A stretch of 64,000 bases of DNA from Reichenbachiella sp. (GTDB taxonomy: Bacteria; Bacteroidota; Bacteroidia; Cytophagales; Cyclobacteriaceae): the NCBI RefSeq assembly GCF_033344935.1, contig NZ_JAWPMM010000001.1, positions 124,001 through 188,000 of the forward strand. The letters are read 5' to 3'. The first letter of the stretch is position 1. Each line of letters begins with the position of its first letter. The position numbers and the translations under genes are program-made. Shown piece by piece: positions 37,912-46,812 of the stretch. Under the pieces are notes generated by a model that saw only the letters and a program-made list of their open reading frames with translations, was not told the origin of the DNA and ran no database searches.

Positions 37912-38514
37912 TTATATCAAATCCCTTTGAACTGAATTAAACAATCGCCGGTATTCTTTGAGTTCCTCTATATAGAAATTAGATGAGCCTAAAGAATCTT
38001 CCAAATGTCTGAAATAAATAACCTTTTCCTCCAGCTTCCACTTGAGTTGATATTTTTCTAAATACGGATTCAGTCGATTCCCGTTTTCGGACCTGAGCAC
38101 AATTCCCATATGACGTGCCAGTGAATCAGTTGCAAAGTTGAGAGACTTATAACTCAGTTTGCCATACGTTTTTGCCAGCTCGTCAGGTATTGGCCGGTCC
38201 AGTTCATACTTCTTCTTGCACAACACACTGTCTATATAATAAAGCGTGACCTTTGTAACTTCGGCATTGTGAATTTTAATATCGGGCTCATCGATGATAT
38301 GAAACTCAATTCGATCATTATAGAACTTGCCAAAAAGGTTTTCATCGGTTGGAGTCACATCGGCCTTTTCAGAATTAATTTCAACCTTGTTCCAGATATT
38401 GGCTTTTTTTAGTTCCTGTAATTCCGTTCTTTCCAAACTTAAGGAGTCACTTGAACCTTGCTGCTCCACACAACTAATCCCAAAAACCAAAAGGATAAAT
38501 AAAGTCCTAAGCAT
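37912..38514 (-). CDS. Lipoprotein of unknown function
   Basis: 200 residues starting at 38514, overlapping the cmk stop by eight bases, which implies translational coupling. The N-terminus MLRTLFILLVFGISC ends in a lipobox-type Cys15. The mature domain is mixed alpha/beta (KVTLYYIDSVLCKKKYEL, LNFATDSLARHMGIVLRSE) with no motif I recognise. It sits between cmk and ispH on the same strand. Function is not known. Confidence 0.7.
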   Translation of the reverse strand: MLRTLFILLVFGISCVEQQGSSDSLSLERTELQELKKANIWNKVEINSEKADVTPTDENLFGKFYNDRIEFHIIDEPDIKIHNAEVTKVTLYYIDSVLCKKKYELDRPIPDELAKTYGKLSYKSLNFATDSLARHMGIVLRSENGNRLNPYLEKYQLKWKLEEKVIYFRHLEDSLGSSNFYIEELKEYRRLFNSVQRDLI

Positions 38515-39190
38515 TCATCATTTTTCCTGTAGCCAATTGTACAATATGGTCTACCTGCTCTTCTAAAAACATGTGTGTAGTATCCACTTCTACGCTATCT
38601 TTTGGTTTAATCAGCGGGCTCTCTTCTCGGGTAGTGTCAATCTTGTCTCTTTTTCGCAGATTTTCTTTTACCTCATCCAGATCTACCAAATTGTCCTTAT
38701 CAAAGAGCTCCTTCTGTCTACGCTCTGCGCGTACATCAAAGTCCGCATTCATAAAGATTTTTAATTCCGCCTCAGGAAAAACGACCGAACCAATGTCCCG
38801 TCCATCCATTACGATGCCTTTTGATTTACCCATCTTTTGCTGCTGCTTAACCATCGCTTCTCGTACGGCTTTGATGGCTGCTACCTCACTTACTTTTTGA
38901 GAAATCTCCATCTCGCGAATTTTATCCTCTACGTTTAATCCGTTTAGGAAGGTTTCGCTTTGTCCATTGGATTCATTGTGGTGAAAAGTAATGCTAATAT
39001 CACTCAGAGCTTTACTGACCGATTTAGGATTGGTCAGGTCTATGTAATGCTCTAAAAAATATAATGTAACCGAGCGATACATGGCTCCTGTGTCCACATA
39101 TCCATAATTGAGGGCCGCCGCCACTCGTTTCGCCGTTGAACTTTTGCCGCAGGCCGAATAGCCATCTATAGCAATGATAATTTTTCTCAT
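38507..39190 (-). CDS. cmk: Cytidylate kinase
   Basis: 227 residues. It phosphorylates CMP and dCMP. The P-loop is GYSACGKSSTAKRVA at the N-terminus; DTGAMYRSVTLYFLE is the substrate-binding block, GRDIGSVVFPEAELKIFM and RAERRQKE are the CMP-binding and LID regions, and ITFHHN begins the extra CMP-binding insert. All conserved elements are present and length is normal. It heads the group cmk-lipoprotein-ispH-ydjM, with the small lipoprotein gene 54 bases further upstream. Confidence 0.96.
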   Translation of the reverse strand: MRKIIIAIDGYSACGKSSTAKRVAAALNYGYVDTGAMYRSVTLYFLEHYIDLTNPKSVSKALSDISITFHHNESNGQSETFLNGLNVEDKIREMEISQKVSEVAAIKAVREAMVKQQQKMGKSKGIVMDGRDIGSVVFPEAELKIFMNADFDVRAERRQKELFDKDNLVDLDEVKENLRKRDKIDTTREESPLIKPKDSVEVDTTHMFLEEQVDHIVQLATGKMMNA

Positions 39191-39244
39191 GAGTGGTTTG
39201 GCTCAAGTGGGTTAATACAAAGATTTTTTAGGTACTCCTTCGCT

Positions 39245-39400
39245 TTAGCAATCTTTAATCGGGCAAGGTATCGGTTTACCTTTTTTAATCTTCCTAGGTT
39301 TTCTCTCCTTAGGATATTGAGATGACTTGCACGAGCCAAAACTGAGTAGCAACCCTATTAAAATTAATGAAAATGTTCGTGAAGTGAGTTTAAAGCCCAT
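39245..39400 (-). CDS. 51-residue basic lipoprotein
   Basis: A short frame of 51 codons starts with ATG at 39400 and ends with TAA at 39245. The protein begins with MGFKLTSRTFSLILIGLLL, then SFGSC, a lipobox with Cys24 as the first mature residue. The mature tail is strongly basic (KERKPRKIKKGKP) and ends PCPIKDC, so two further Cys are present that could form a disulfide. It is on the same strand as cmk, 54 bases upstream, and may be its leader gene. I do not recognise the family. Short and easily missed, but codon content and lipobox support it. Confidence 0.6.
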   Translation of the reverse strand: MGFKLTSRTFSLILIGLLLSFGSCKSSQYPKERKPRKIKKGKPIPCPIKDC

Positions 39401-39452
39401 GTATTTTTTTGTTTGAACAAATATAGTAACAAAGCAATTTCGAATCTAAAAA

Positions 39453-39530
39453 TTGTATCGTGATATACAACGGTGTATCTTGAAGAGATTGTATTTCATC
39501 TGCCAGCTATCTTATCACATCGTGATACAA
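39453..39530 (+). promoter_or_regulatory. Pair of operator-like sites upstream of transporter gene
   Basis: Two sites share the core ATCGTGATA followed by ACAA. Site 1 at 39453-39470 has TTGTAT-CGTGAT-ATACAA, a perfect 6-6-6 inverted repeat. Site 2 at 39513-39527 reads TATCAC-ATC-GTGATA, a perfect 6-3-6 palindrome that runs on into CAA. The cores begin 62 bases apart, about six helical turns, so two dimers on the same face of the DNA are possible. The transporter ATG is 73 bases after site 2. The binding protein is not known. Confidence 0.5.
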
Positions 39531-39603
39531 TTTATTTTTTTAATAAATCCAAACAGGGAGGACACTTCGTATCTCTATCGTTTTTAACCAAACAATAAGC
39601 AGC

Positions 39604-40707
39604 ATGAGTACATTATCAACAAAGGCAAACGACATCAAATGGCCAGAAATATTTAGCCTAGGGGCTTTAAATGTGTCTGTGGTTATTAGTTGGATTGCCT
39701 ATCACGAATACCAACCTATCCTTTTAGAAAATTTTAGTTTTGATCACCTATCAGATTTTCTGATCGTTTCAAAAGCAATTATTCTAGTGCTAATTCCGGC
39801 CTTAGCCGGCTTGTTAGCCGATTATCTGCTGGGAAAAAACGGAAAATTTTTCACCTTGTTCACTGTGGGCATTGGAGCTACAGCGATGATCTTTATGATC
39901 GTGGCATCCATTATTGGTGCAGGGCCGGTAGGGGCTTTGACGCCTTACCTTCCATATATGATTATTTTGTGGCTGATTTCGATGAACTTATTCATCAGTC
40001 CAGCTTACTCCATGATTGAAGCATTTGCTCCGGCGCAAAAGCTTCCTATCGTTATGGGTTTCCTATTTCTAGTTACGGAGCTTGTCTATGCTCTTGAACC
40101 TTTGGTTGTAGGTTTGGTCCAATTCTTCGGAGACACACTTACTTTTATCGTTGGCGGGATTTTGATTTCTGTCAGTGGCTATTTCTTTCATAAAATATCT
40201 TCTGATGAAGTTATTTCAAGGAAGAAAGAATTAATGGAAGGGCAAGTTAAACCTCAGAGCTTTCAAAGCTATATTGCTATTTTAGTGATTGGATTGGCAT
40301 TGGGAGTCGGCAAAGCTTTTCTGGTAGAGTATATTCCTGCCAGCTTCGAAGCAAACTTTCCAGACCTAGGTAATACCGGAAACTATATTTCATTTGCACT
40401 GCTTGGTTTGTCTGCCATTCTAGCCTTTGCCATCAGTAAGAAAGTGGCCGTTTTAGACTCAAAAAATACACTAATAGCCAGTCTTATCATCATGGGAGTT
40501 GGTGCATTGGTATTGCTCGCATCAACAAGCGTAGCCATTTCCATTGCCGGAGGTATCATTACAGCCATTGGCTTCAGTATTCTAAATATTACTGGGTTGC
40601 CATTTGCTATCAATCAACTTTCCGTCAAACACATTACTTATGGCGTAGGAATATATATTGGAGCCTCTGAAATGTGCGGAGGCTTTTTCGAATATTATTT
40701 CAGATAA
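39604..40707 (+). CDS. MFS-like membrane transporter
   Basis: 367 residues with ten to twelve predicted transmembrane helices. It has no signal peptide. The pattern of a first half (ALNVSVVISWIAYHEYQP, LVLIPALAGLLADYLLGK) and a second half joined by a charged loop (SRKKELMEGQVKPQ) fits a major facilitator superfamily carrier. The LADYLLGKNGK loop between helices 2 and 3 resembles the MFS G-x-x-x-D motif. Substrate unknown. The paired operator-like sites upstream suggest repression by a specific ligand-binding regulator. Confidence 0.7.
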   Translation: MSTLSTKANDIKWPEIFSLGALNVSVVISWIAYHEYQPILLENFSFDHLSDFLIVSKAIILVLIPALAGLLADYLLGKNGKFFTLFTVGIGATAMIFMIVASIIGAGPVGALTPYLPYMIILWLISMNLFISPAYSMIEAFAPAQKLPIVMGFLFLVTELVYALEPLVVGLVQFFGDTLTFIVGGILISVSGYFFHKISSDEVISRKKELMEGQVKPQSFQSYIAILVIGLALGVGKAFLVEYIPASFEANFPDLGNTGNYISFALLGLSAILAFAISKKVAVLDSKNTLIASLIIMGVGALVLLASTSVAISIAGGIITAIGFSILNITGLPFAINQLSVKHITYGVGIYIGASEMCGGFFEYYFR

Positions 40708-40760
40708 GAAACTGCTTATTGACTGTGAGCCGATACAAGCAATTGCGTTGGCTTGCAGTA

Positions 40761-41858
40761 CTAAGCTTTTTTCTTCTCAAATCCCCAATACTTAACCATA
40801 AAAGTAACACCCCAAAGGAATAGTGGTATACTCAACCATTGGCCCATATTGAGTGGAATGTCAGCTTCCCAAGCCTCTTGATTTTCTTTAAAGAATTCTA
40901 CAAAAAACCTTTCCGACCAGAGCATGGTCATGAAAAACCCAAAAAGAAACCCTTCTTTCAATTGGCTTCTATGATAATACCATACATGAGCCAGAATCAA
41001 AAACATCAAAACACAGGCGATGGATTCGTACAACTGCCCTGGGTGTCTGGGTATTCCCAGGGTATAAATTTTCGCATATTGTACTCCTCCCTCTTTGTAT
41101 AGCTCATAGGGCATTTCCATACCAGGTTTATGATATACATGCTTGCTCACACTGCTTGATCGAGCAAAGGCATTGGGCACATTGCGCTCGAAAAAATTCT
41201 TTGAGGTGGCTGCGTCCAAATCTATTCCTCTTTTGTATTCCAGCACAACAGTCATTGGCACCAATCCAGCACTATCACTTACTGCTTTTCCTCCCTTTTC
41301 AAAAGATACTTCTTCTATTCTTTCATCACCTCTCAAGAACATATCCTCTACACTACGAGAAAATACAATTCCACTATCACTACCTGTTGGCAAGCCTATG
41401 ATTTCAGAATTCATAAAATTTCCAAATCGGATAAATGCTCCAACAAGAACTGTCACAATCGCCACGCGATCCAAAATCCACAAATAGGTAAACCCGTATT
41501 TTTTAGCGAAAAGATACAAGGCGATAAACATCCCTATCGCACCCCCATGACTGGCTAACCCGCCTTCCCAAATTTTGATGATCTCAATCGGATTGCTCAG
41601 ATAATAAGTTGGGTTGTAAAACAAACAATGCCCCAATCGAGCACCCACTACCACGGCAATAACCAAATACATGGTCAATTGATCAACATCTTTTGGGTTC
41701 TTATTTTCTTTTTTGAAAACCCAATACATCACCTGTTGTGCTACGATAAAACCCATAGCAAAAAGAAGCCCATACCATCGAACCTCTCGGTCAATTCCAG
41801 GAATGGTGAATATTTCTGGGCTTGGGCTCCAGATGATAAAATCAAGAATAGATGTCAT
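40761..41858 (-). CDS. lgt: Prolipoprotein diacylglyceryl transferase
   Basis: 365 residues. It transfers diacylglycerol to the lipobox Cys of prolipoproteins at the inner membrane. The signature RFGNFMNSEIIGLPT, catalytic His-Gly of SHGGAIGMF, the HPGQLYE motif and the ERFFVEFFKENQ block are all visible. A soluble insert of roughly 90 residues (about 170-270, SRSVEDMFLRGDER to YKEGGVQ) interrupts the family core between the GLPT and HPGQLYE parts; E. coli Lgt has 291 residues. Similar inserts occur in Bacteroidota. It lies six bases after the trkH stop on the same strand, probably in the trk operon. Confidence 0.95.
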   Translation of the reverse strand: MTSILDFIIWSPSPEIFTIPGIDREVRWYGLLFAMGFIVAQQVMYWVFKKENKNPKDVDQLTMYLVIAVVVGARLGHCLFYNPTYYLSNPIEIIKIWEGGLASHGGAIGMFIALYLFAKKYGFTYLWILDRVAIVTVLVGAFIRFGNFMNSEIIGLPTGSDSGIVFSRSVEDMFLRGDERIEEVSFEKGGKAVSDSAGLVPMTVVLEYKRGIDLDAATSKNFFERNVPNAFARSSSVSKHVYHKPGMEMPYELYKEGGVQYAKIYTLGIPRHPGQLYESIACVLMFLILAHVWYYHRSQLKEGFLFGFFMTMLWSERFFVEFFKENQEAWEADIPLNMGQWLSIPLFLWGVTFMVKYWGFEKKKA

Positions 41859-41864
41859 GCTTAT

Positions 41865-43322
41865 TTAAATTTTGCGCCAGAAATAAGGCGTCAGTAAAAT
41901 CAATACAGTGAAAAGTTCGAGTCGGCCCAGTAGCATTAAAAAAGATAAAAACCACTTCCCAACATCAGGGATAGCTGCAAAGTTATCAACAGGCCCAACT
42001 TGACCCAATCCAGGACCAATATTTCCAAGGCATGTAGCTACAGAACCGACGGCTGTTAAAAAATCTGTGCCAATCCAACCCATGATTACAGAACCAACGG
42101 CAAAAATGGAAATGTAGATCATAATAAAGGCCAGAATGTTGAACGTAATATCTCTATGAACCGCCTTTTTATTGAGTCGTACCGGTATGATCGCCGATGG
42201 GTGCAATTGCCTTTTGAGTTCTAAAATACTGTTTTTAATCAATACTATGTGCCTGACGATTTTAACACCTCCAGCAGTACTTCCTGCAGATGCACCAATA
42301 AACATCATCACAAACATGAGGATCACAATCGACGAAGCCCATTGACTATAATCTGCCGTGACATATCCGGTAGTGGTAATAATAGAGATTACCTGAAACA
42401 AGCCATCTCGAAACGACTGTTCAAATCCTTGATCAGACCGGAGAAACAAACTGATCGAACAAATGACTGTAAGTATGAGACAGAAACTGGCATAAAACCT
42501 AAACTCTTCATTTCTATAAACCGTCATGAACTTGCCATGAAGGCCGAAATAAGTCAGTGTAAAATTGGTTCCCGCCAAAAACATGAACAGTGTGATCGTG
42601 TACTGGATAAATGGCGACTGATAGTAAGCTACACTGGCATTTTTGGTAGAGAATCCACCCGTTGCCATCGTGGTGAGTGCGTGATTGATGGCATCGTAAA
42701 AGGTCATGCCTCCAGCCCAAAGCAACAGCATTTCAGTTAGCGTCAACCCAACATAAATCAGCCATAGTCTCTTAGCCGTTTCCGTAATTCTTGGTTTCAA
42801 TTTGTCTGGCGTAATACCAGGGGCCTCTGCCACAAACAGCTGCATGCCGCCAATGCCTAAAATCGGCAAAATAGCCACGGCCAAAACAATGATACCCATG
42901 CCACCAATCCATTGGGTCAAGCTCCGCCAAAACAAAACACCCTTGTCAATGGATTCGATATCTGTCAGAATCGTAGCTCCTGTAGTAGTGAATCCAGATA
43001 TGGTCTCAAAAAAGGCGTCTGTGAAATCTGGAATTGATCCACTAAGAATATAAGGTAAGGTACCAAAGGCTGACATCGTCAACCATCCTAAGGTAACGAT
43101 AAGATAACCGTCCTTTTTCTTTAAGTCTTTGGTTCTGTTTCGCCGAGTTATGGCAAAAGTGATATAGCCCACCAACATGGTAATACCTCCAGACTTGAGC
43201 AAGGGAATGAGGTCTCCATCTTTAAAGTACAAACTGAAAGGGATACAAAGCATCATGAAGGCTCCATTGAGCAAAACCAAGAGCCCAAGGACATTGAAGA
43301 TTACTCTGTAGTTAAATCTCAT
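41865..43322 (-). CDS. trkH: TrkH-type potassium uptake channel subunit
   Basis: 485 residues, with the four pore-like M1-P-M2 repeats of the TrkH/KtrB family. P-loop segments such as FETISGFTTTGATI, ATGGFSTKNAS, ISIITTTGYVTADY and ATCLGNIGPGL supply the filter Gly positions. Membrane helices fill the rest. The trkA start codon region overlaps by four bases (stop 43319), so TrkA, the NAD-binding regulatory subunit, is made from the same transcript. In a marine organism this pair would supply K+ for osmotic balance. Confidence 0.95.
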   Translation of the reverse strand: MRFNYRVIFNVLGLLVLLNGAFMMLCIPFSLYFKDGDLIPLLKSGGITMLVGYITFAITRRNRTKDLKKKDGYLIVTLGWLTMSAFGTLPYILSGSIPDFTDAFFETISGFTTTGATILTDIESIDKGVLFWRSLTQWIGGMGIIVLAVAILPILGIGGMQLFVAEAPGITPDKLKPRITETAKRLWLIYVGLTLTEMLLLWAGGMTFYDAINHALTTMATGGFSTKNASVAYYQSPFIQYTITLFMFLAGTNFTLTYFGLHGKFMTVYRNEEFRFYASFCLILTVICSISLFLRSDQGFEQSFRDGLFQVISIITTTGYVTADYSQWASSIVILMFVMMFIGASAGSTAGGVKIVRHIVLIKNSILELKRQLHPSAIIPVRLNKKAVHRDITFNILAFIMIYISIFAVGSVIMGWIGTDFLTAVGSVATCLGNIGPGLGQVGPVDNFAAIPDVGKWFLSFLMLLGRLELFTVLILLTPYFWRKI

Positions 43323-44659
43323 TTGAAGTATCCTTCTACTTTTCTAATACACTCAGATCTCGACAATACCACTACTCTGTCTTTCACTTCAAAATGGAAG
43401 TTTCCACGAGCGATATGGCCTTGGCCGTGTCGAATAACACCGCCGATAATGGCTGACTTTGGAAATTCGAGATTTCTCAATTCATGTTCCAGAATTTTTG
43501 ACCCTTCGGTTACTTCAAATTCCAAAATCTCTGCATCCACGCCATGGATAGTCGTCATGTTGACCACCTGTCCTTTTCTAATGTATCTGAAAATAAAGCT
43601 GGCCGCAATCAATTTTTTATTGATCATGGTATCCACACCTATGTTTTGAGATAGATGGATATAATCCATGTTTTCCACTAAAGAGATCGTTTTTCCAACT
43701 CCATGGTTTTTAGCTACTAAAGAGGAAATGATATTAGTCTCAGAATTTCCTGTAACGGCAATAAACGCATCCATGTCATCAATTCCCTCCTCTTTGAGCA
43801 ACTCGACATCCCGGCCGTCGCCATTGATGATCATGGTGTTTTGAAGGGTGTCAGCCAATTCGAAACATTTGTCTCTATCCTCTTCAATCAACTTGATATT
43901 GTACTTTTTACTCAATTGAAGGGCCGCCTGAATACCGATTTTACTCCCGCCCAAAATCATGATATTCCTAATCTCCTCACTCTGCTTTTTTGCCAAATCC
44001 AATACGCGCTCTACGCCATCAGGCTGACAGATGAAATAGGCATGATCATTGTTTTTGAACTTGTTATCTCCGTGAGGAATAATCGTTTCTCCATTTCTCA
44101 AAATGGCCACGGTAGTAAAACTATGATCAGGGTTAAGATAAGCTGCTTCTACAAGCGTTTTATTGCAAAGTTCTGAATGCTCATCGATAGTAATACCTAC
44201 CAAAGACAAGGTGCCCTTTTCAAAATCAAACAAATCTGTCAAAGCTGTTTGCTTTAGCAGTCTTTTGATCTCTTTGGCTGCCAACGACTCAGGAGAAATA
44301 ATCTCATCGATGCCAATGTCTTTGAGGTCGAGGATCTCTTTTTTATGCAGATATTCTGTGTTCGTAATTCTGGCAATTGTTTTCCGTGCGCCCAAATTTT
44401 TTCCAATAATGGACGTGGAGATATTAGTAGCTTCAGATTCCGTTACGGCGATTAGCAAATCAGCCTTGGCTACCTGCGCATCTTCGAGGGTACGAAATGA
44501 GGTGGAATTGCCCTTGGTGGTGTGCACATCGAGGTGGTTGGCAATGTATTGCAGTTTCTCGTCATCAGTATCGATGATATTGATGTCGTGTGCTTCGAAT
44601 GCCAACAATTTGGCCAAATGAAACCCAACATCTCCTGCACCTGCTATTATAATCCTCAT
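43319..44659 (-). CDS. trkA: Trk system potassium uptake regulatory subunit TrkA
   Basis: 446 residues: two tandem RCK units, each with an NAD-binding Rossmann domain and a TrkA-C domain. The first has IIIAGAGDVGFHLAK (residues 3-17), the second NIMILGGSKIGIQAALQLSK (about 230). The acid residues ending each beta-2 strand (NIIDTDDEK, KLIEEDRDK) are present. Two TrkA-C domains are at about 140-220 and 365-445. It forms the cytoplasmic ring that gates TrkH. First gene of the trkA-trkH-lgt set. Confidence 0.95.
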   Translation of the reverse strand: MRIIIAGAGDVGFHLAKLLAFEAHDINIIDTDDEKLQYIANHLDVHTTKGNSTSFRTLEDAQVAKADLLIAVTESEATNISTSIIGKNLGARKTIARITNTEYLHKKEILDLKDIGIDEIISPESLAAKEIKRLLKQTALTDLFDFEKGTLSLVGITIDEHSELCNKTLVEAAYLNPDHSFTTVAILRNGETIIPHGDNKFKNNDHAYFICQPDGVERVLDLAKKQSEEIRNIMILGGSKIGIQAALQLSKKYNIKLIEEDRDKCFELADTLQNTMIINGDGRDVELLKEEGIDDMDAFIAVTGNSETNIISSLVAKNHGVGKTISLVENMDYIHLSQNIGVDTMINKKLIAASFIFRYIRKGQVVNMTTIHGVDAEILEFEVTEGSKILEHELRNLEFPKSAIIGGVIRHGQGHIARGNFHFEVKDRVVVLSRSECIRKVEGYFK

Positions 44660-44760
44660 ATCTGGCTAATCCCTTTAAGCGGTTGGTGTAAGCAAATATA
44701 AAAAAACCCTCTTCTTGTAAAACGAATCCCTCATTTTGTTAATCGAATTTCGACGAGTAA

Positions 44761-45447
44761 TTAATTCGGTTGGAGCTTAGTTCCTCTCGTCATTTCCTTT
44801 TTTCCAGGAGGGCCTTCCAATTCTTCAGTCACAAATCCAACGGCCTTCAAATCTCGTTTGAACTGTCCTTGTGCACAGTAGGTCACGAAAACTCCACCCG
44901 TTTTTAATAGGTCATACATTTTTCTTAACACCTCCTGAGACCACATTTCTGGTTGTTTGGACGGTGCAAACGCATCGAAATAGATCAAATCAAAAGACTC
45001 AGCTGAAGGGTTGAATTCATTAATGTCCGTTTGGATTTTCGTCAAATCAAACTCATCTGTAATCTGACACTCTTTTTCCCACTCAGCACTATGAATTCCC
45101 TCAAAAATTCTTTTTGATTCGCCAGACTCCTTTTTCTCTTTATAGTTCAGTTGATCAATCAGACTCGCCTCTAAAGGAAATTTCTCAATAGAGGTGAATT
45201 TAATTTTTAGCTGTCTTGCTGCTAATGCTGTGAGCCAAGCATTGAGACCCGTTCCAAAACCAATTTCCAGAATTTTGATCTCTTTTTGATCCGGGTGAGT
45301 TTCGCTAAAGTGATCTACCCCCATTTTCAAAAAAACATACTCGGATTCCGTAATGGCTCCATGAGTCGAATGATAGGTTTCATTCATCTCCGGAATAAGC
45401 AGAGATGATGAACCGTCCCTGGTTTCAATAACTTTGATGTCAGGCAT
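44761..45447 (-). CDS. mnmD: tRNA (5-methylaminomethyl-2-thiouridine)(34)-methyltransferase MnmD
   Basis: 228 residues. It is the stand-alone methyltransferase part of MnmC, acting on the wobble uridine of certain tRNAs. The DUF752-type marks are present: ETYHSTHGAITESEYVFL near the N-terminus, ILEIGFGTGLNAWLTALA as the SAM-binding loop, FDLIYFDAFAPSKQPEMWS, and the C-terminal FVTYCAQGQFKRDLKAVGF with VTEELEGPPGKKEMTRG. The FAD oxidase half of E. coli MnmC is missing, as usual for this phylum. Its start overlaps the ispF end by eight bases; it is third of a mazG-ispF-mnmD set. Confidence 0.93.
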   Translation of the reverse strand: MPDIKVIETRDGSSSLLIPEMNETYHSTHGAITESEYVFLKMGVDHFSETHPDQKEIKILEIGFGTGLNAWLTALAARQLKIKFTSIEKFPLEASLIDQLNYKEKKESGESKRIFEGIHSAEWEKECQITDEFDLTKIQTDINEFNPSAESFDLIYFDAFAPSKQPEMWSQEVLRKMYDLLKTGGVFVTYCAQGQFKRDLKAVGFVTEELEGPPGKKEMTRGTKLQPN

Positions 45448-45928
45448 TTTTATAGATTAAAACCACCGCATGTGCCGATACCCCTTCCTCCTTGCCTACA
45501 AATCCCAACTTCTCTGTTGTAGTTGCTTTGATTGAGACATCATTTTCATCGATTTCCATAACTTTGGCTAATACCTCTTTCATTTCTGGGATGTGTGGAT
45601 TGATTTTAGGCCTTTGTAAACAGATCGTGCAATCGATGTTGCCTACTTCGTAGTTGGCATCACGAATCAGTTTCATTACATCAGCCAACAATATTTTGCT
45701 GTCTATGCCTTTGTATTTAGGATCAGTATCTGCAAAATGATAGCCAATGTCTCGCATGTTGGCAGCACCAAGTAACGCATCACAGATCACATGAATCAAT
45801 ACATCTGCATCAGAATGCCCTACTGCTCCATGGGTATGAGGCACTTCTATTCCACCCAACCAGAAAGGATGCCCTTCAGCCAATTGGTGTACATCGTATC
45901 CGTAGCCTACTCTTATATTTGGTTTCAT
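45440..45928 (-). CDS. ispF: 2-C-methyl-D-erythritol 2,4-cyclodiphosphate synthase
   Basis: 162 residues. It cyclises CDP-ME-2-phosphate in the MEP pathway. The Zn ligands are Asp and His of VGYGYDVHQL and the HSDADVLIHVICDALLGAA segment. The remaining substrate-binding blocks are DIGYHFADTDP, IDCTICLQRPKI and VSIKATTTEKLGFVGKEEGVSAHAV, with the conserved TTTE-LGF-GR-like loop. Full-length. It overlaps mazG by four bases and mnmD by eight, so the three are probably co-translated. Together with ispH it confirms the MEP pathway. Confidence 0.96.
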   Translation of the reverse strand: MKPNIRVGYGYDVHQLAEGHPFWLGGIEVPHTHGAVGHSDADVLIHVICDALLGAANMRDIGYHFADTDPKYKGIDSKILLADVMKLIRDANYEVGNIDCTICLQRPKINPHIPEMKEVLAKVMEIDENDVSIKATTTEKLGFVGKEEGVSAHAVVLIYKNA

Positions 45929-46728
45929 TTGATTGTCTTTGCTTTTTCCCAGTATTCGTCCATTTCTGACAAGGTCATTTCACCCATCGTTTTGCCATCC
46001 TTTTTGCTTTCAGATTCCAGGTATTGGAATCGTTTGATAAATTTTTTGTTGGTTCGCTCAAGCGCCTCTTCTGGATCAATATTTACGAACCTTGAATAAT
46101 TGACCAATGAAAAGAGTAAATCACCAAATTCATCTCTGGCTTTTTCTTGATCATCTTTTTCAACTTCAGCCTTAAACTCGTCTAATTCTTCGTGAACTTT
46201 ATCCCAAACTTGATTCTGGTTATCCCAATCAAATCCGACCCCTCTGGCTTTTTCTTGAATTCTCATGGCTTTCACCATAGCTGGAAGTGATTTCGGCACA
46301 CCTCCCAACACAGAAACGTTTCCTTTTTCCTTTAGCTTCAGCTTCTCCCAGTTTTCCTTGACTTGCTTTTCGTCTTTGGCCTCTACATCTCCATAAATAT
46401 GTGGATGACGATGAATCAATTTATCACAAATGCCATTGAGCACATCTGCCACATCAAATTCGTTAGTTTCTGAAGCAATTCTTGAATAGAATACCATGTG
46501 CAGCATGATATCTCCAATTTCTTTTTTTACCTCCTGCAAATCATTCTCAAGAATGGCATCAGACAGTTCATAAGTCTCCTCAATGGTCAGGTGTCGAATG
46601 GACTCCAAAGTTTGCTTCATGTCCCATGGGCAATTCTCTCTTAGCTCATCCATGACAGTTAAGAGTCTGTCAAATGCAGCCAATTTGGCTGGACGATTAT
46701 GGTCTGGCTTACTTTTTGAAGAGGACAT
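45925..46728 (-). CDS. mazG: Nucleoside triphosphate pyrophosphohydrolase MazG
   Basis: 267 residues with two MazG units. It hydrolyses (d)NTPs to monophosphates and pyrophosphate, cleaning the nucleotide pool. The first unit shows ENCPWDMKQTLESIRHLTIEETYEL with its EExxE metal motif; the second shows RGVGFDWDNQNQVWDKVHEELDEF and RDEFGDLLFSLVNYSRFV, with EExDE and ExxD. It is the first gene of the mazG-ispF-mnmD set and its ATG lies 84 bases from the divergent small membrane gene. High confidence. Confidence 0.95.
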   Translation of the reverse strand: MSSSKSKPDHNRPAKLAAFDRLLTVMDELRENCPWDMKQTLESIRHLTIEETYELSDAILENDLQEVKKEIGDIMLHMVFYSRIASETNEFDVADVLNGICDKLIHRHPHIYGDVEAKDEKQVKENWEKLKLKEKGNVSVLGGVPKSLPAMVKAMRIQEKARGVGFDWDNQNQVWDKVHEELDEFKAEVEKDDQEKARDEFGDLLFSLVNYSRFVNIDPEEALERTNKKFIKRFQYLESESKKDGKTMGEMTLSEMDEYWEKAKTIK

Positions 46729-46759
46729 GGAAAGTGATCTTTGTCATTAAAGTGGAACT

Positions 46760-46794
46760 TTTGACAAAGCTATTGGCTTTAATGTATAAATTTG
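46760..46794 (+). promoter_or_regulatory. Promoter of small Cys-rich membrane protein gene
   Basis: TAAATTTG at 46787-46794 is an exact match to the Bacteroidota -10 box TAnnTTTG, 18 bases before the ATG at 46813. A TTTG at 46760-46763 may be the -33 element, but the 23-base spacing is at the long end. The divergent mazG gene begins at 46728. Confidence 0.55.
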
Positions 46795-46812
46795 CATTCA
46801 ACTTTTGAAAAT

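Noticed and set aside
40715-40765. Weak inverted repeat AGCC/GGCT between the transporter and lgt genes as a terminator
   Set aside because: The stem is short, the loop long and no T run follows on either strand.
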